Shown here piece by piece: positions 25,675-34,085 of a stretch of 64,000 nt of DNA (position 1 is its first letter; every line of letters begins with the position of its first letter). This DNA is from a virus. The notes beneath the pieces are model-generated. The model ran no database searches. It was not told where the DNA came from and worked only from the letters and a program-made list of their open reading frames with translations. The stretch covers positions 124,001 to 188,000 of IMG/VR virus record IMGVR_UViG_3300034683_000192, one strand, 5' to 3'. Both the position numbers and the translations under genes were made by a program.

Positions 25675-27198
25675 TTACATTTCGAACCTAACGTGTTTTG
25701 GCGTATCCATACCACACGAAAGGAATGAGTTGATGTGAACTGTCGCCTGGTTTGTAGGCATAACGAGTCCACCAACTGCCAAATCGGATTTCGACAGAAT
25801 AGTCATCCTTGGATGAAGATTCTGAAGAAATGGCACCATCCCCATTTCTTTGATGAAGAGGATGTACATTTCGTCACCATCAAAGTCAGCATTCGGGGCT
25901 TTGCAGATACGCGCAGAAATGGAGATTGTTTCATCCGCCATATCTGTTTTGACTTTGGTCATGTAAAGGAGCTGAATGGCTCCTAGGACCAGAGTCGGAT
26001 TTCGTCCGACCAAAAGAGGTAGTCCCTTATAAGGACACTCTTCGATCAGTTTCATGATGATGCGGTGAATATCTTCGTCGAACACTACAAGTCCTCGCAT
26101 GTACTTTGCGAGTGCCTCGTTGAGTGTATGTGGTCGTTTAACTTTGTATCCTGGGGATTCTTCCACAGGAATGAAAGATCGATTCATGAGAACATTAAGG
26201 ATCTCTCCTTTAAGTGCTCCCATTGCAATTTTCATAGGGATATAGATTTCATCCCCTTCATGTGGACTGACGATTGGTACAATGACTGAACGTGCAGAGA
26301 AGTGGACTCTAGCGCCCATGTTGTGGCGACGAGCCTGTGCAAATTTGTCACCGAATTTCTTTTCGATGATGTTTTCAGTATAAGCGATGAGACTTTCGTA
26401 GACTTTCCACAACTGTCTGTCGACGTACGTTTTGTCAGTCAGACATCTCTTCGATTCGTATGCGAGTGTGGACAAGTCAGATGCTGCTGACATCATGTGG
26501 CCTGCAGCGTTGTCAATAGCTTTCATCTTGCACTCTTTCGCGATTGGCGTAAGTACAGGATGAAGTGAAGGAAATTTGCGTATCCACATCAAGTGTTTGT
26601 ATTGCTCATACATGTCTTTGACGTGGCATAAATCTTTCTTGCTCTTCGTCAACTTGTATGTGTTGAAGAAGAAGTCCATGATTTCGTCTGTATGTTTCTC
26701 GAAATAGCGAAATCCTTGAGCACGGATGTGTGACCGCACACCGTGAGGAAGTTCTTCTGTAGGATCAAGGATTGCTTGGAGAAGAGGAATTTTTCGTACT
26801 TTCGATTTGGGTTTTTCGGACTTTACTTTGCCGAGCCATCTCGAAAGAACTGCGTAAAATACTGGATGCATGATCGATGGGAGATGATCAGGGAAGATGA
26901 GCCAGTTAACGCAGCCGAGTTTGCTCGTAAACTCTGTTGAGACAGTAGTTTTGCAGATCGGACAAACGTATCCTGCGTAGAAGTTCCCCCGATACTCCTT
27001 ACACTCACAAGTAGCTACGAAACCAAGCTCAGGCTCAATATCGTAGAAGAGCTGTGAGATTCTTTCTTGAGTAAGCTTCTTTCCTGTAAGATCAGAATCG
27101 TTAAGAGCTTTTGCTCCTATCGATTCAGAATGAAGTTTCTCAAAATCTGTTAGCCGTACCCTATTTCGTTTGAGATACGGACTTTTCTTTCCACTCAC
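25675..27198 (-). CDS. phage RNA polymerase beta' subunit, N-terminal half
   Basis: 507 residues. First beta' zinc site at Cys64, Cys66, Cys79 and Cys82 (CECKEYRG...GYVCPICK). RVHFSARSVI corresponds to the bacterial RVDYSGRSVI strand, RNPTLVLGAIQ to RAPTLHRLGIQ, and the catalytic loop NADFDGD is at 436-442, with the three Asp that hold the active-site Mg. It ends soon after (TNQATVHINSF), exactly where the C-half at 4852 takes up the chain, so beta' is split 3' of the catalytic loop. GTG start at 27198 with AGGAGG nine bases upstream. Equivalent in position to gp55 of phiKZ. Confidence 0.95.
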   Translation of the reverse strand: MSGKKSPYLKRNRVRLTDFEKLHSESIGAKALNDSDLTGKKLTQERISQLFYDIEPELGFVATCECKEYRGNFYAGYVCPICKTTVSTEFTSKLGCVNWLIFPDHLPSIMHPVFYAVLSRWLGKVKSEKPKSKVRKIPLLQAILDPTEELPHGVRSHIRAQGFRYFEKHTDEIMDFFFNTYKLTKSKKDLCHVKDMYEQYKHLMWIRKFPSLHPVLTPIAKECKMKAIDNAAGHMMSAASDLSTLAYESKRCLTDKTYVDRQLWKVYESLIAYTENIIEKKFGDKFAQARRHNMGARVHFSARSVIVPIVSPHEGDEIYIPMKIAMGALKGEILNVLMNRSFIPVEESPGYKVKRPHTLNEALAKYMRGLVVFDEDIHRIIMKLIEECPYKGLPLLVGRNPTLVLGAIQLLYMTKVKTDMADETISISARICKAPNADFDGDEMYILFIKEMGMVPFLQNLHPRMTILSKSDLAVGGLVMPTNQATVHINSFLSCGMDTPKHVRFEM

Positions 27199-27248
27199 AG
27201 ATACTTACCTCCTAGACCGAAAAATTAAACCCTTTGGTCTAAAGAAAC

Positions 27249-27282
27249 AAGGGGAGGGACCCTTTGAAGGACCCCTCCCCTT
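27249..27282 (-). terminator. hairpin between putative shell gene and beta' N-half
   Basis: 10-bp stem AAGGGGAGGG / CCCTCCCCTT with an internally paired loop. It separates the abundant-looking gene at 28966 from the polymerase gene; partial read-through could set the ratio between them. Confidence 0.75.
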
Positions 27283-27316
27283 CGAACCGTTTCCTTAAGG
27301 CGTTTTCGTGTGTGGA

Positions 27317-28966
27317 CTATCTGTGACGGATGGTGCGACCACCCCAGATGCCAGAGCCCTGGCGAATGCTCTGCCCACGACGAGTGTGGATGGACGTACG
27401 ACCCATGATCGCAGAGATGTTGCGACCGCGGTCGAAGTAGGCGCCGATGCTGATGGGAGCATTGGTGTTGTAGTCGGTACGAACGCGCAGCGAGCTGCCG
27501 GCGGCCTTCATGATGGCTTCGAGCGCATCTTCACGCAGCGGGCACATGTAGGTCATGTACAGCGGCTGGACATTCTTGTAGCCGAGGTCACGAATGGAGT
27601 CGATCCGGCGCAGCGCATCGTTGTCGTAGGTGAGGAAGTCCCCGAGCAGACGACGATCGCTGGTAGCCTGAATGGCATCGAAGTAGTCGATTTCGCGGGA
27701 ATCGACCATGCGGCCTTCCTTGTTCACCAGAGTGGTGAGCATGCCGATCGGCTTGTCGAACATGGTATCCGGACCGTCAGTGATGTGATTGCTTCCGAAG
27801 AATTCAGCGAAGTCTTCGAGAATCGGGCCCTGCATCTTTTCGTTGGCCATGGCATACATGCCGGGCAGGGTCACGCGACCGGGCTGGATGTCGACCACGA
27901 CGATCGGTTCGAACATGCGGTCACGGACGAAGCGATTGAGCTGATCGATGTTGGTAAGTTCTTCGGGACGACCATCTTCATCGAACCACAGATTGCCGAG
28001 GTTCGGGCTGTTCGGGCCGAAGGATTGGAACGGAGACAGCCAGCCCTTATGGGTGATGGCGTAGTCCAGGAAGTTGGCCAGCAGAACGGGGAACATCCGA
28101 GAATGACGGATGTAGGAGGCCCATTCGGTGAGGTGCAGGATCGGCTGGTACATGAGGTCGCGGCCTTCGTAGACTTCATAGAAGTCCGTGAAACCGCCCA
28201 TGGCGCCGAGTTCGATGTATTCGTCGCGACGATCACGATCATCACGATTACGATCACGGTCGCGAACATCGCGATCACGATCGTCCGTCAGCATGTTCAT
28301 GACGATGCCGACGTCGATGCGGCCGAGCACCTTGTGCGGGGTCAGCGCGCCGATGACGTCGTGTACACGGTTGGGATCGGTGACGATGTCGTAGCGGCAT
28401 TCCTTCACCATCTTGTAGGTGATGTCGCTGTAGAGACCGCCGGTGAGTGCTTCCTTCACCGTGTCGAACCACTGGGTCGGCTTTTCGTAGTCGCCACGCA
28501 GAACGACGTAGACGTCCAGCAGCGATTCGGCATTGCCGATTTCCAGAGCGATGCGGAATTCGTCATGCACGCGGGAGACGTAGTCTTCGGTACCGCCGCG
28601 ATAAGCATCGGGGCGCATGTGTTCTTCGAAGATCAGCGCGACGGCGATGCCGTCCTTGACGAACAGTTCGGCGCTGGCGGCGGGCATACGCACGCTCGTG
28701 ATGCCGAGTTCCGGAGCCTTGGTGAAGGATTCCTTCAGCTGCGTCAGGAAGGTCGTACCTTCCGGCGACAGTGCCTGGTGCTGAGCCTTGCTGCGCACGT
28801 AGTGGATGAGCGATGCACCGCTCGAACCAGACGAGGAGGAAGCTGCACGTTCGGCGCGAGTGTCGTCCTGAACGGGCGACACGTTGTCATGAACGGATCC
28901 CACAGGGGATGCGATCGGATGACCCTGGGTCTTGTCATTGTCATCGATGGCGAATTCAACGGGCAT
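27317..28966 (-). CDS. putative phage-nucleus shell protein (chimallin/ChmA candidate), 549 aa
   Basis: Sequence alone does not identify the family to me; the proposal rests on context. (1) It lies immediately upstream of the beta' N-half gene, the same neighbour as ChmA (gp54) has in phiKZ (gp55). (2) It has its own early-type promoter and hairpin. (3) It is one of the GC-richest genes here (one sampled line is 57% GC against 35% in a nearby gene), suggesting codon adaptation for high expression. Low-complexity Ser/Gly near residues 41-52, a run of Arg-Asp repeats at 228-249 inside the folded part, and a basic, Arg/Gly-rich C-terminus. AAGGAG precedes the ATG. Alternative: another abundant early or structural protein. 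Confidence 0.5.
   Translation of the reverse strand: MPVEFAIDDNDKTQGHPIASPVGSVHDNVSPVQDDTRAERAASSSSGSSGASLIHYVRSKAQHQALSPEGTTFLTQLKESFTKAPELGITSVRMPAASAELFVKDGIAVALIFEEHMRPDAYRGGTEDYVSRVHDEFRIALEIGNAESLLDVYVVLRGDYEKPTQWFDTVKEALTGGLYSDITYKMVKECRYDIVTDPNRVHDVIGALTPHKVLGRIDVGIVMNMLTDDRDRDVRDRDRNRDDRDRRDEYIELGAMGGFTDFYEVYEGRDLMYQPILHLTEWASYIRHSRMFPVLLANFLDYAITHKGWLSPFQSFGPNSPNLGNLWFDEDGRPEELTNIDQLNRFVRDRMFEPIVVVDIQPGRVTLPGMYAMANEKMQGPILEDFAEFFGSNHITDGPDTMFDKPIGMLTTLVNKEGRMVDSREIDYFDAIQATSDRRLLGDFLTYDNDALRRIDSIRDLGYKNVQPLYMTYMCPLREDALEAIMKAAGSSLRVRTDYNTNAPISIGAYFDRGRNISAIMGRTSIHTRRGQSIRQGSGIWGGRTIRHR
28220..28285 (-). repeat. RD-dipeptide insert in the putative shell gene
   Basis: CGATCACGA-type repetition encoding about 22 residues of mainly Arg and Asp, the same composition as the tail of the gene at 9329. 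Confidence 0.75.
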
Positions 28967-29061
28967 CGGAGTCTCCTTGATGCAGTTGGTTGGTTTACGT
29001 TCCTGGCCAGAACTTATTAGTAGTTTTACCTAGATCGTACCAATTACAATCTAAGCAGGGT

Positions 29062-29082
29062 TCACAATAGTGATATATATGC
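29062..29082 (-). promoter_or_regulatory. early-type promoter with TCACnATAGTGA dyad (divergent)
   Basis: On the minus strand GCATATATATCACTATTGTGA; the core starts 104 bases upstream of 28966. The TCAC...GTGA arms next to the core also occur at 45935-45956. It lies in the 211-base divergent spacer, so it could also affect the plus gene at 29178. Nothing else was seen in that spacer. Confidence 0.6.
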
Positions 29083-29177
29083 ACATTTCCCTTGGGGATT
29101 TGAGCACATGATATGCAACCCGTGTACGAAATGACATGGTCGCTTGACCCGCCTCATTATGTAGGAGGAAGGTATAC

Positions 29178-30341
29178 ATGCTACAAGACCTCGCGCACCA
29201 CTTCCGTGTGGCATCACCTAAGGTCCTGCCCAAATGGGAGCAGTACGTGGATTTTTTGAAACTTCAGAAGCGCATACTCAAAACACGCTTCTTGAATCTT
29301 GACGGATTTGAGTCGAGAGGATTCTTCATACTGAAGCAGATCCTTAAGACTCTCGATCCAGATATAGAGTATCTGTCATTACAGTCAAATGACTTTGCAA
29401 GATATCTCAACTATTTCAAAGAAATTCCATCGAATGCTAACGATATATTCGATCCTGCACGATCTGGTAAAGCCTATCGAAAAGCATTCTACAAGAAAGG
29501 ATTATTCGCACCGAACGAATACATTTGTCCGGTATCCGATGTTGACCACATCAAAACTCTTCCTCTCGAAGGATCGTGGGAAGAGTGGAGTAAGGTCAAA
29601 CCTATGCAAATATGGTATCACGATACTGACGAGTATACTCTCGACATATTTCAAGGACAAGTAGTTACGAAATACACACATCCGAATTTCTCGATGATCT
29701 GTCTCGATACTACTGCTCTTCTTTTCAAATACTTCAAATATCTGACGATGGATGTACCCCAAGAAGAAGGAACAAAGAACTTCCATACATTCATCTATAA
29801 ACACGTCTATCCATTTATCATGGATGATCTACTCGAAATATGGTTATTCAACAGAATAACTCATATAGCAAATCTCGTTACTGAAGGACCTTCCACTGCC
29901 AACTTAGTCCATATAGCACCATCATCCGATCGAGCATTCGGGTACGTGGGAAGCAGGTATGGAGAAGCAATGGAATCTCTTTACAGTGCGATGGAAGATG
30001 TCAAAAATGGTACAATTAACGTGAATTCAATCTTCTGTGCAAAATTGCTCCCGAGTGGATCAATAGTGGATAGAATGAATTACGCCAATGAGTATCTCGA
30101 TATTCCGAATACTGTACAATACAAACATGCGATTCTTTTGAGGGACATGCCGATCATTGATCTCATGGTAACCATGCACTCGTGGAGACCTGACGTCACC
30201 ATCTATCAATCTCTCAGAAGAGATCTCAATATTTACCTGAGAAGAATGAAAATGAATCGTATATGGCAGAGAATCTATGATTCGTCCGTACGGACGAAAG
30301 TAGAAGATTGGATTGAAAATTCGCAAAAGAAAATCGAGTAA
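29178..30341 (+). CDS. unknown protein, 387 aa
   Basis: Not recognised. AT-rich gene, in contrast to the divergent GC-rich neighbour. Helical and aromatic (FLKLQKRILKTRF; MICLDTTALLFKYFKYL), basic C-terminal end (RRMKMNRIWQRIYDS...ENSQKKIE). AGGAGG lies nine bases before the ATG; a hairpin follows the stop. Monocistronic. A phage-nucleus-associated or virion role are both possible; nothing in the sequence decides. Confidence 0.8.
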   Translation: MLQDLAHHFRVASPKVLPKWEQYVDFLKLQKRILKTRFLNLDGFESRGFFILKQILKTLDPDIEYLSLQSNDFARYLNYFKEIPSNANDIFDPARSGKAYRKAFYKKGLFAPNEYICPVSDVDHIKTLPLEGSWEEWSKVKPMQIWYHDTDEYTLDIFQGQVVTKYTHPNFSMICLDTTALLFKYFKYLTMDVPQEEGTKNFHTFIYKHVYPFIMDDLLEIWLFNRITHIANLVTEGPSTANLVHIAPSSDRAFGYVGSRYGEAMESLYSAMEDVKNGTINVNSIFCAKLLPSGSIVDRMNYANEYLDIPNTVQYKHAILLRDMPIIDLMVTMHSWRPDVTIYQSLRRDLNIYLRRMKMNRIWQRIYDSSVRTKVEDWIENSQKKIE

Positions 30342-30354
30342 TTGAAATGTGAAG

Positions 30355-30380
30355 AGAGGATGGTCTAATGACCATCCTCT
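30355..30380 (+). terminator. hairpin after the 387-aa gene
   Basis: 11-bp perfect stem AGAGGATGGTC / GACCATCCTCT, loop TAAT, followed by TTTAG. Confidence 0.8.
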
Positions 30381-30636
30381 TTAGTAGAAACTTTATGTTT
30401 ATCTGTATATCTACGAGATCCTTTGATGGATCTCGTTTATCATTTTCCTCTTTCTTTTATCCTCCCCACCACCCACCCTATAGAGGGTGTTTCCTTATTT
30501 AAATACTAAATACAAAATAAGGAAGTGTCTCACAGATATGCAGACTTCGTCTGCCTCCCATTTTCTCCGAAGAGAAATGTTCGCAAAATATAGATAGTCT
30601 CTGTAAAAAAATACAAAAGTTCATTCTGTAGAGAAA

Positions 30637-30663
30637 TCTAGGGGAGACACTGTCTCCCCTAGA
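30637..30663 (-). terminator. hairpin after the zinc-ribbon gene
   Basis: 13-bp perfect stem TCTAGGGGAGACA / TGTCTCCCCTAGA with a single-base centre, 7 bases past the stop at 30671. Minus-strand tail TTTCTCTACAG. Confidence 0.8.
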
Positions 30664-30670
30664 TGAAATG

Positions 30671-31492
30671 TTATTTCTCCGCATATTCCATGAGAATCGT
30701 GTTCAGAGTTTTCCCATTCCAGGATTCTCGGGTACATGACTTAAGCGCATTGTTGATGTACTCAGCGACTTCGGGATTGTTGAGTTCGGAAAGTTCATCA
30801 ACTATTATTGCCAGTACGAGACCCTGATCCATATCACTTACCCGAGAGAACTCCTTCCTTACGAAGTTCGGATTGACGGTATCCTTCACGTGCACGAATC
30901 CGTCATTTATGAGAAGCTCGGGAAATTGTGTCACGTCGTCGGGGTGCATACGAATCGTGCAGGTATCGATCTGCTGATCCACATTACCGGGTTCCATCCA
31001 TGTGTGTACTCGGATAGTACGAAGAGGAAACTTGGAATCCTCCGTCGGAATGATGATCAGCTTCTTGGAATTTGGATCATCTTCTTTGAGTTCCCGGATG
31101 TGACGATATGCCGAACAAAAATCCGAGAATACCAGAACGAACTCAGGATGTACCCGATTGTGATTGGTAACACCCACATTGTACGGGTATCTCGAATGAA
31201 AATCCAGAATGAAACCAACCCCGAGGATTGGTTCGAGTTCGTAGGGGCCGCACAAGAAGTCGCAACGCGTGCAACTGATTATTTCAGGATTCATTGCTCC
31301 AATCTTCATCTTTACAAATTCGATGATTTCGTCGAGAACTAATTCAACTGTACCATCTTCCATTTGACGGCGAATTGTTATACGTTCGTATTCATCATTC
31401 AGAAGTACTGAAGTGAATTGCTCGACCTGCCCACAAAGATCTGTCGTACCGCACTGCGGACACACGGAAATACGTCTACCTGCGACATCCAT
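30671..31492 (-). CDS. zinc-ribbon-containing unknown protein, 273 aa
   Basis: Opens with CPQCGTTDLCGQV and has a second Cys pair downstream (CTRCDFLCG), giving a plausible four-Cys zinc ribbon, the only one in the window outside the polymerase. The remainder is an alpha/beta domain with no known motif. ATG at 31492 follows AAGGAG; a longer upstream frame overlaps the neighbouring gene and lacks a site. Third gene of an early-type unit starting at 32186. Zinc ribbons in phage proteins often contact DNA or polymerase, so a regulator of transcription is possible, but not shown. Confidence 0.8.
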   Translation of the reverse strand: MDVAGRRISVCPQCGTTDLCGQVEQFTSVLLNDEYERITIRRQMEDGTVELVLDEIIEFVKMKIGAMNPEIISCTRCDFLCGPYELEPILGVGFILDFHSRYPYNVGVTNHNRVHPEFVLVFSDFCSAYRHIRELKEDDPNSKKLIIIPTEDSKFPLRTIRVHTWMEPGNVDQQIDTCTIRMHPDDVTQFPELLINDGFVHVKDTVNPNFVRKEFSRVSDMDQGLVLAIIVDELSELNNPEVAEYINNALKSCTRESWNGKTLNTILMEYAEK

Positions 31493-31502
31493 GAGATTCT
31501 CC

Positions 31503-31775
31503 TTATTTTTTCTTGAGAGTTGCGGCTGCCACCAGTCGATTGTCTCGTTCGATGTACGCCATGAGAACATCGCCTTCAGCGTCGATGGTCACGACTGTGG
31601 ATGCAAACCTTGCGGTCTGTGACAAAGTAGGAAGTTCTCCATGATGGCGCATGTACATCCTGGTGGCGAGTAGGGCATCGTGCACCCATGACCGATTGGC
31701 CATGTCCGGTTCAAGTATTTCTATCGACTGTAATTCACCAAGAGAGGCGAGGCTCTCTTTCGTGCGGACGAACAT
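31503..31775 (-). CDS. unknown small protein, 90 aa
   Basis: Not recognised. A basic, helical N-terminal half (HDALLATRMYMRHHGE) then strands (TVVTIDAEGDVLMAYIERDNR). Starts four bases after the stop of the 135-aa gene and ends just before the zinc-ribbon gene; middle gene of the unit. Confidence 0.8.
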   Translation of the reverse strand: MFVRTKESLASLGELQSIEILEPDMANRSWVHDALLATRMYMRHHGELPTLSQTARFASTVVTIDAEGDVLMAYIERDNRLVAAATLKKK

Positions 31776-31778
31776 GTA

Positions 31779-32186
31779 CTACCCCCGTACTGCTTCCATG
31801 GAAGTGATTCCTTCGTATCCGACGAACTCAGGAATGTGGATGTTCGTCTTGGTCATTGCGGTGATCATGCAGACCAGATCATTCCCGCGGCCGACATAGA
31901 CCTCGAGGTAGTATTCGGTGATTTGATCGTAACGATCCTTATCACCGTCACCGAGTTCAATGACGGAGACATCCACATCCAACCATTCGAATGCATTGAA
32001 CCAGTAATTCGTGACGGTACCTCTACGCAGCTGCTCCATCGCAGCACGGAAGATGTTTATACCGATCATTCTGGTAATGGTCGGACAAAAGGACTCGATC
32101 TTCGTCGGAACTGCGAAGTTCATCAGCACCTGAAGGGCCTTCTGCTTTTCTTCCGTATCCGTCTTGCAAGTCACTTTCATTCGCAT
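31779..32186 (-). CDS. unknown protein, 135 aa
   Basis: Not recognised. Strand-rich C-terminal part (EYYLEVYVGRGNDLVCMITAM). First gene of a three-gene unit with the early-type promoter 44 bases upstream; GGAGG precedes the ATG by nine bases (a second in-frame ATG lies six bases on). The unit ends in the zinc-ribbon gene. Confidence 0.8.
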   Translation of the reverse strand: MRMKVTCKTDTEEKQKALQVLMNFAVPTKIESFCPTITRMIGINIFRAAMEQLRRGTVTNYWFNAFEWLDVDVSVIELGDGDKDRYDQITEYYLEVYVGRGNDLVCMITAMTKTNIHIPEFVGYEGITSMEAVRG

Positions 32187-32229
32187 ATGTCATTCCTCCT
32201 ACTGAATGAATAGTTTACGTTCTAATTCG

Positions 32230-32240
32230 GTAATATATAC
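32230..32240 (-). promoter_or_regulatory. early-type promoter, GTATATATTAC
   Basis: On the minus strand TTGAGTATATATTACCGAATT, 44 bases upstream of the start at 32186. Exact core match. Confidence 0.65.
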
Positions 32241-32274
32241 TCAATCTAGGTATGATTAATACTTACAAACAATC

Positions 32275-32306
32275 TCTAGATGGTCCCCGTGAGGAGACCA
32301 TCTAGA
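32275..32306 (-). terminator. hairpin after the baseplate hub gene
   Basis: 11-bp stem TCTAGATGGTC / GACCATCTAGA with further CC/GG pairs in the loop, just past the stop at 32311. Confidence 0.8.
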
Positions 32307-32310
32307 TACA

Positions 32311-33648
32311 CTAATCGTCGGTCGGAGAGAGCCGAAGTACGTAGGCTGTGTCAACTGTGTAAATGTACTTACTCTTTCTATCGAAGATGCGTGTAGTCGA
32401 TCTCACGGATTCAACTACACCTTCAGTCGTCTGGTACTGACTGTCTTTATCAAAGTGATAATGAACTCGTTCACCAGGAATGAAAGTAAACGGTTCGGAC
32501 ATCAGCCATCCAGAGGAAAGAATCGTACAATCGTATTCTGCCATTTGACTGGCTAGAACGTATGCGTTGTTTGTCGATGATTCGTAGAATGCACCTTGAG
32601 ATTGTGCAGACATGCTTCTGTTTGCTGCAAGTCCACATCCTAAGATGTTCTTATCTGAAAATGTTCCTTTTGCTCCGTTGGTAGTTCTACCAATATCTAG
32701 AGCCATATCTGTGCGAGTGGTTACTCGGTAAGTACCGAATATCTCTGCACCTTTAGTGGCCATATCTACAGACTGCACATCTACGTTATTCACGAGATGC
32801 ATCACGTCGCCATCTTTGTAGTGATATCCTTTCATCCCTAAGTATTTCGATGAAGGGACGTTGTAGATGTGTGTTACTTCTGGCTTGATTGATTTGTCTG
32901 GTTTTGTCTCGTATGGTGGATAGATGTAGAATACACCACCTGTATAGTAGTGCGCTACGCCCTTACTATAGATTCCGAAGTTCTCTTGAATATACTCGAA
33001 GATCGTGGTAAGATCGTGCATTGGTGGAATAAGAAATGACTTCCTTCTCTGTTTGTTGTGAGGAGGAATCATCGAAATATTCTTTATTCCCAATGCGTTG
33101 AGTACGTAGTAAATGACATCGAGTACTGTACAATCCTTAAGAAGAGCATTGATCTGTTTCTTCCTTAAATCGTACAAGTCTTTTTCGATAAGTTGAACTG
33201 ACATGGATATCATTCGTCCATGTACAGATTCTGGAGTGTAATGTTCATCAGATTCGAGCATCGCTGATTTAGTGTACTGCTTAAGCAAATCACCAGCATT
33301 AGCGATGACAACTCTGTAGGTAAAACTTATTGGAAGACTACCGTCGATGATTTCAAATGGATCCAGATTGACTCTTGTGTATTTTACGGTACACAAGAGA
33401 TCTTGATAATTCTCACACAGAAGGATTGCTTCTGGCGCCGTTATTTCTAGGACCATCTGAATTTCATCTGCGAACTTTCTGACGAAATCCTGATGAACCT
33501 CTATTGTCGGAACATACCTCAACTGTATGTTCACTGAAGGATTTGAAGAAGAATATAGAGTACAGTCCATGATAAAGTAGTTGGATTCTACTTTAGTTAG
33601 TACGCTCTCTACATTCTTCTCCATGATGCGGCTCATCGGAGTAATCAT
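32311..33648 (-). CDS. putative baseplate hub protein (gp27/gpD-like)
   Basis: 445 residues. Central segment (LDVIYYVLNALGI...LIPPMHDLTTIFEYIQENFGIYSKGVAHYYTGGVFYIYPPY) has the helix-strand order of the late-control/hub domain of gp27 and gpD proteins, where a helix pair 'IF.YI...FG.Y' precedes a hairpin that carries the spike. A late segment FTFIPGERVHYHFDK looks like an OB-type end domain. ATG overlaps the TGA of the upstream gene (ATGA). The hub holds the spike, whose gene is at 9224. Assignment is by pattern and could be another baseplate subunit. Confidence 0.45.
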   Translation of the reverse strand: MITPMSRIMEKNVESVLTKVESNYFIMDCTLYSSSNPSVNIQLRYVPTIEVHQDFVRKFADEIQMVLEITAPEAILLCENYQDLLCTVKYTRVNLDPFEIIDGSLPISFTYRVVIANAGDLLKQYTKSAMLESDEHYTPESVHGRMISMSVQLIEKDLYDLRKKQINALLKDCTVLDVIYYVLNALGIKNISMIPPHNKQRRKSFLIPPMHDLTTIFEYIQENFGIYSKGVAHYYTGGVFYIYPPYETKPDKSIKPEVTHIYNVPSSKYLGMKGYHYKDGDVMHLVNNVDVQSVDMATKGAEIFGTYRVTTRTDMALDIGRTTNGAKGTFSDKNILGCGLAANRSMSAQSQGAFYESSTNNAYVLASQMAEYDCTILSSGWLMSEPFTFIPGERVHYHFDKDSQYQTTEGVVESVRSTTRIFDRKSKYIYTVDTAYVLRLSPTDD

Positions 33649-34085
33649 GCGTTATGCGCCTGCTGAAGAAGTGTGGCAAATGGAGATTTCTCAAACCTTT
33701 TCTGGTCAGGATACATCTTCGCCAATATCTCCGCCTTTGTACACATGACTTTGTAGAGCTCGTGTGCTTTCTTGTTGAATTCGAGTATTGCTCGATCTCG
33801 TGGTTTCTCTTCGTGCATGTGTTCAAGATACCACTTGAGATTTCTCTTGATGTCGACGATATCCCCATTATAGAGAATGGTAAACGGGATCTTATTGAAA
33901 TGCAGATCGACGAGATGAACTATCGCGTAAAGTCCACGACAGGTCTCACCATCGATTGGACTGTAGACAGGACCTGCGGTATTCTCAGCAAAAAAATACG
34001 GAGAGAGTACTCCGTAGTTTGCAGGAACATCTCCTATTAGGTACCCACGATAATTGACGTGGTCGACTATGGACGCGAAATACAT
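33645..34085 (-). CDS. unknown protein, 146 aa
   Basis: Not recognised. Compact, aromatic N-terminal half, helical C-terminus rich in Lys/Glu/Phe (KAHELYKVMCTKAEILAKMYP). Its ATG lies inside the end of the 429-aa gene (19-base overlap) and its TGA overlaps the hub ATG, so it is translationally coupled on both sides. Small baseplate component is the natural guess from position. Confidence 0.75.
   Translation of the reverse strand: MYFASIVDHVNYRGYLIGDVPANYGVLSPYFFAENTAGPVYSPIDGETCRGLYAIVHLVDLHFNKIPFTILYNGDIVDIKRNLKWYLEHMHEEKPRDRAILEFNKKAHELYKVMCTKAEILAKMYPDQKRFEKSPFATLLQQAHNA

Larger units (their letters stand above)
30342..30670. other. 329-base non-coding region with six hairpins
   Basis: No convincing gene on either strand. 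Successive stems: 30355-30380 (11 bp), 30413-30436 (ACGAGATCC/GGATCTCGT), 30474-30489 (CACCCT/AGGGTG), 30491-30524 (TTCCTTATTT/AAATAAGGAA), 30540-30554 (GCAGAC/GTCTGC) and 30637-30663 (TCTAGGGGAGACA/TGTCTCCCCTAGA). The first and last serve as terminators for the flanking convergent genes; the middle four are unexplained and could form a structured RNA. Confidence 0.6.

Noticed and set aside
27308-29020. 570-codon open frame on the plus strand
   Set aside because: It mirrors the GC-rich minus-strand gene at 27317, has low-complexity shadow composition, no ribosome binding site and runs across the real gene's start.
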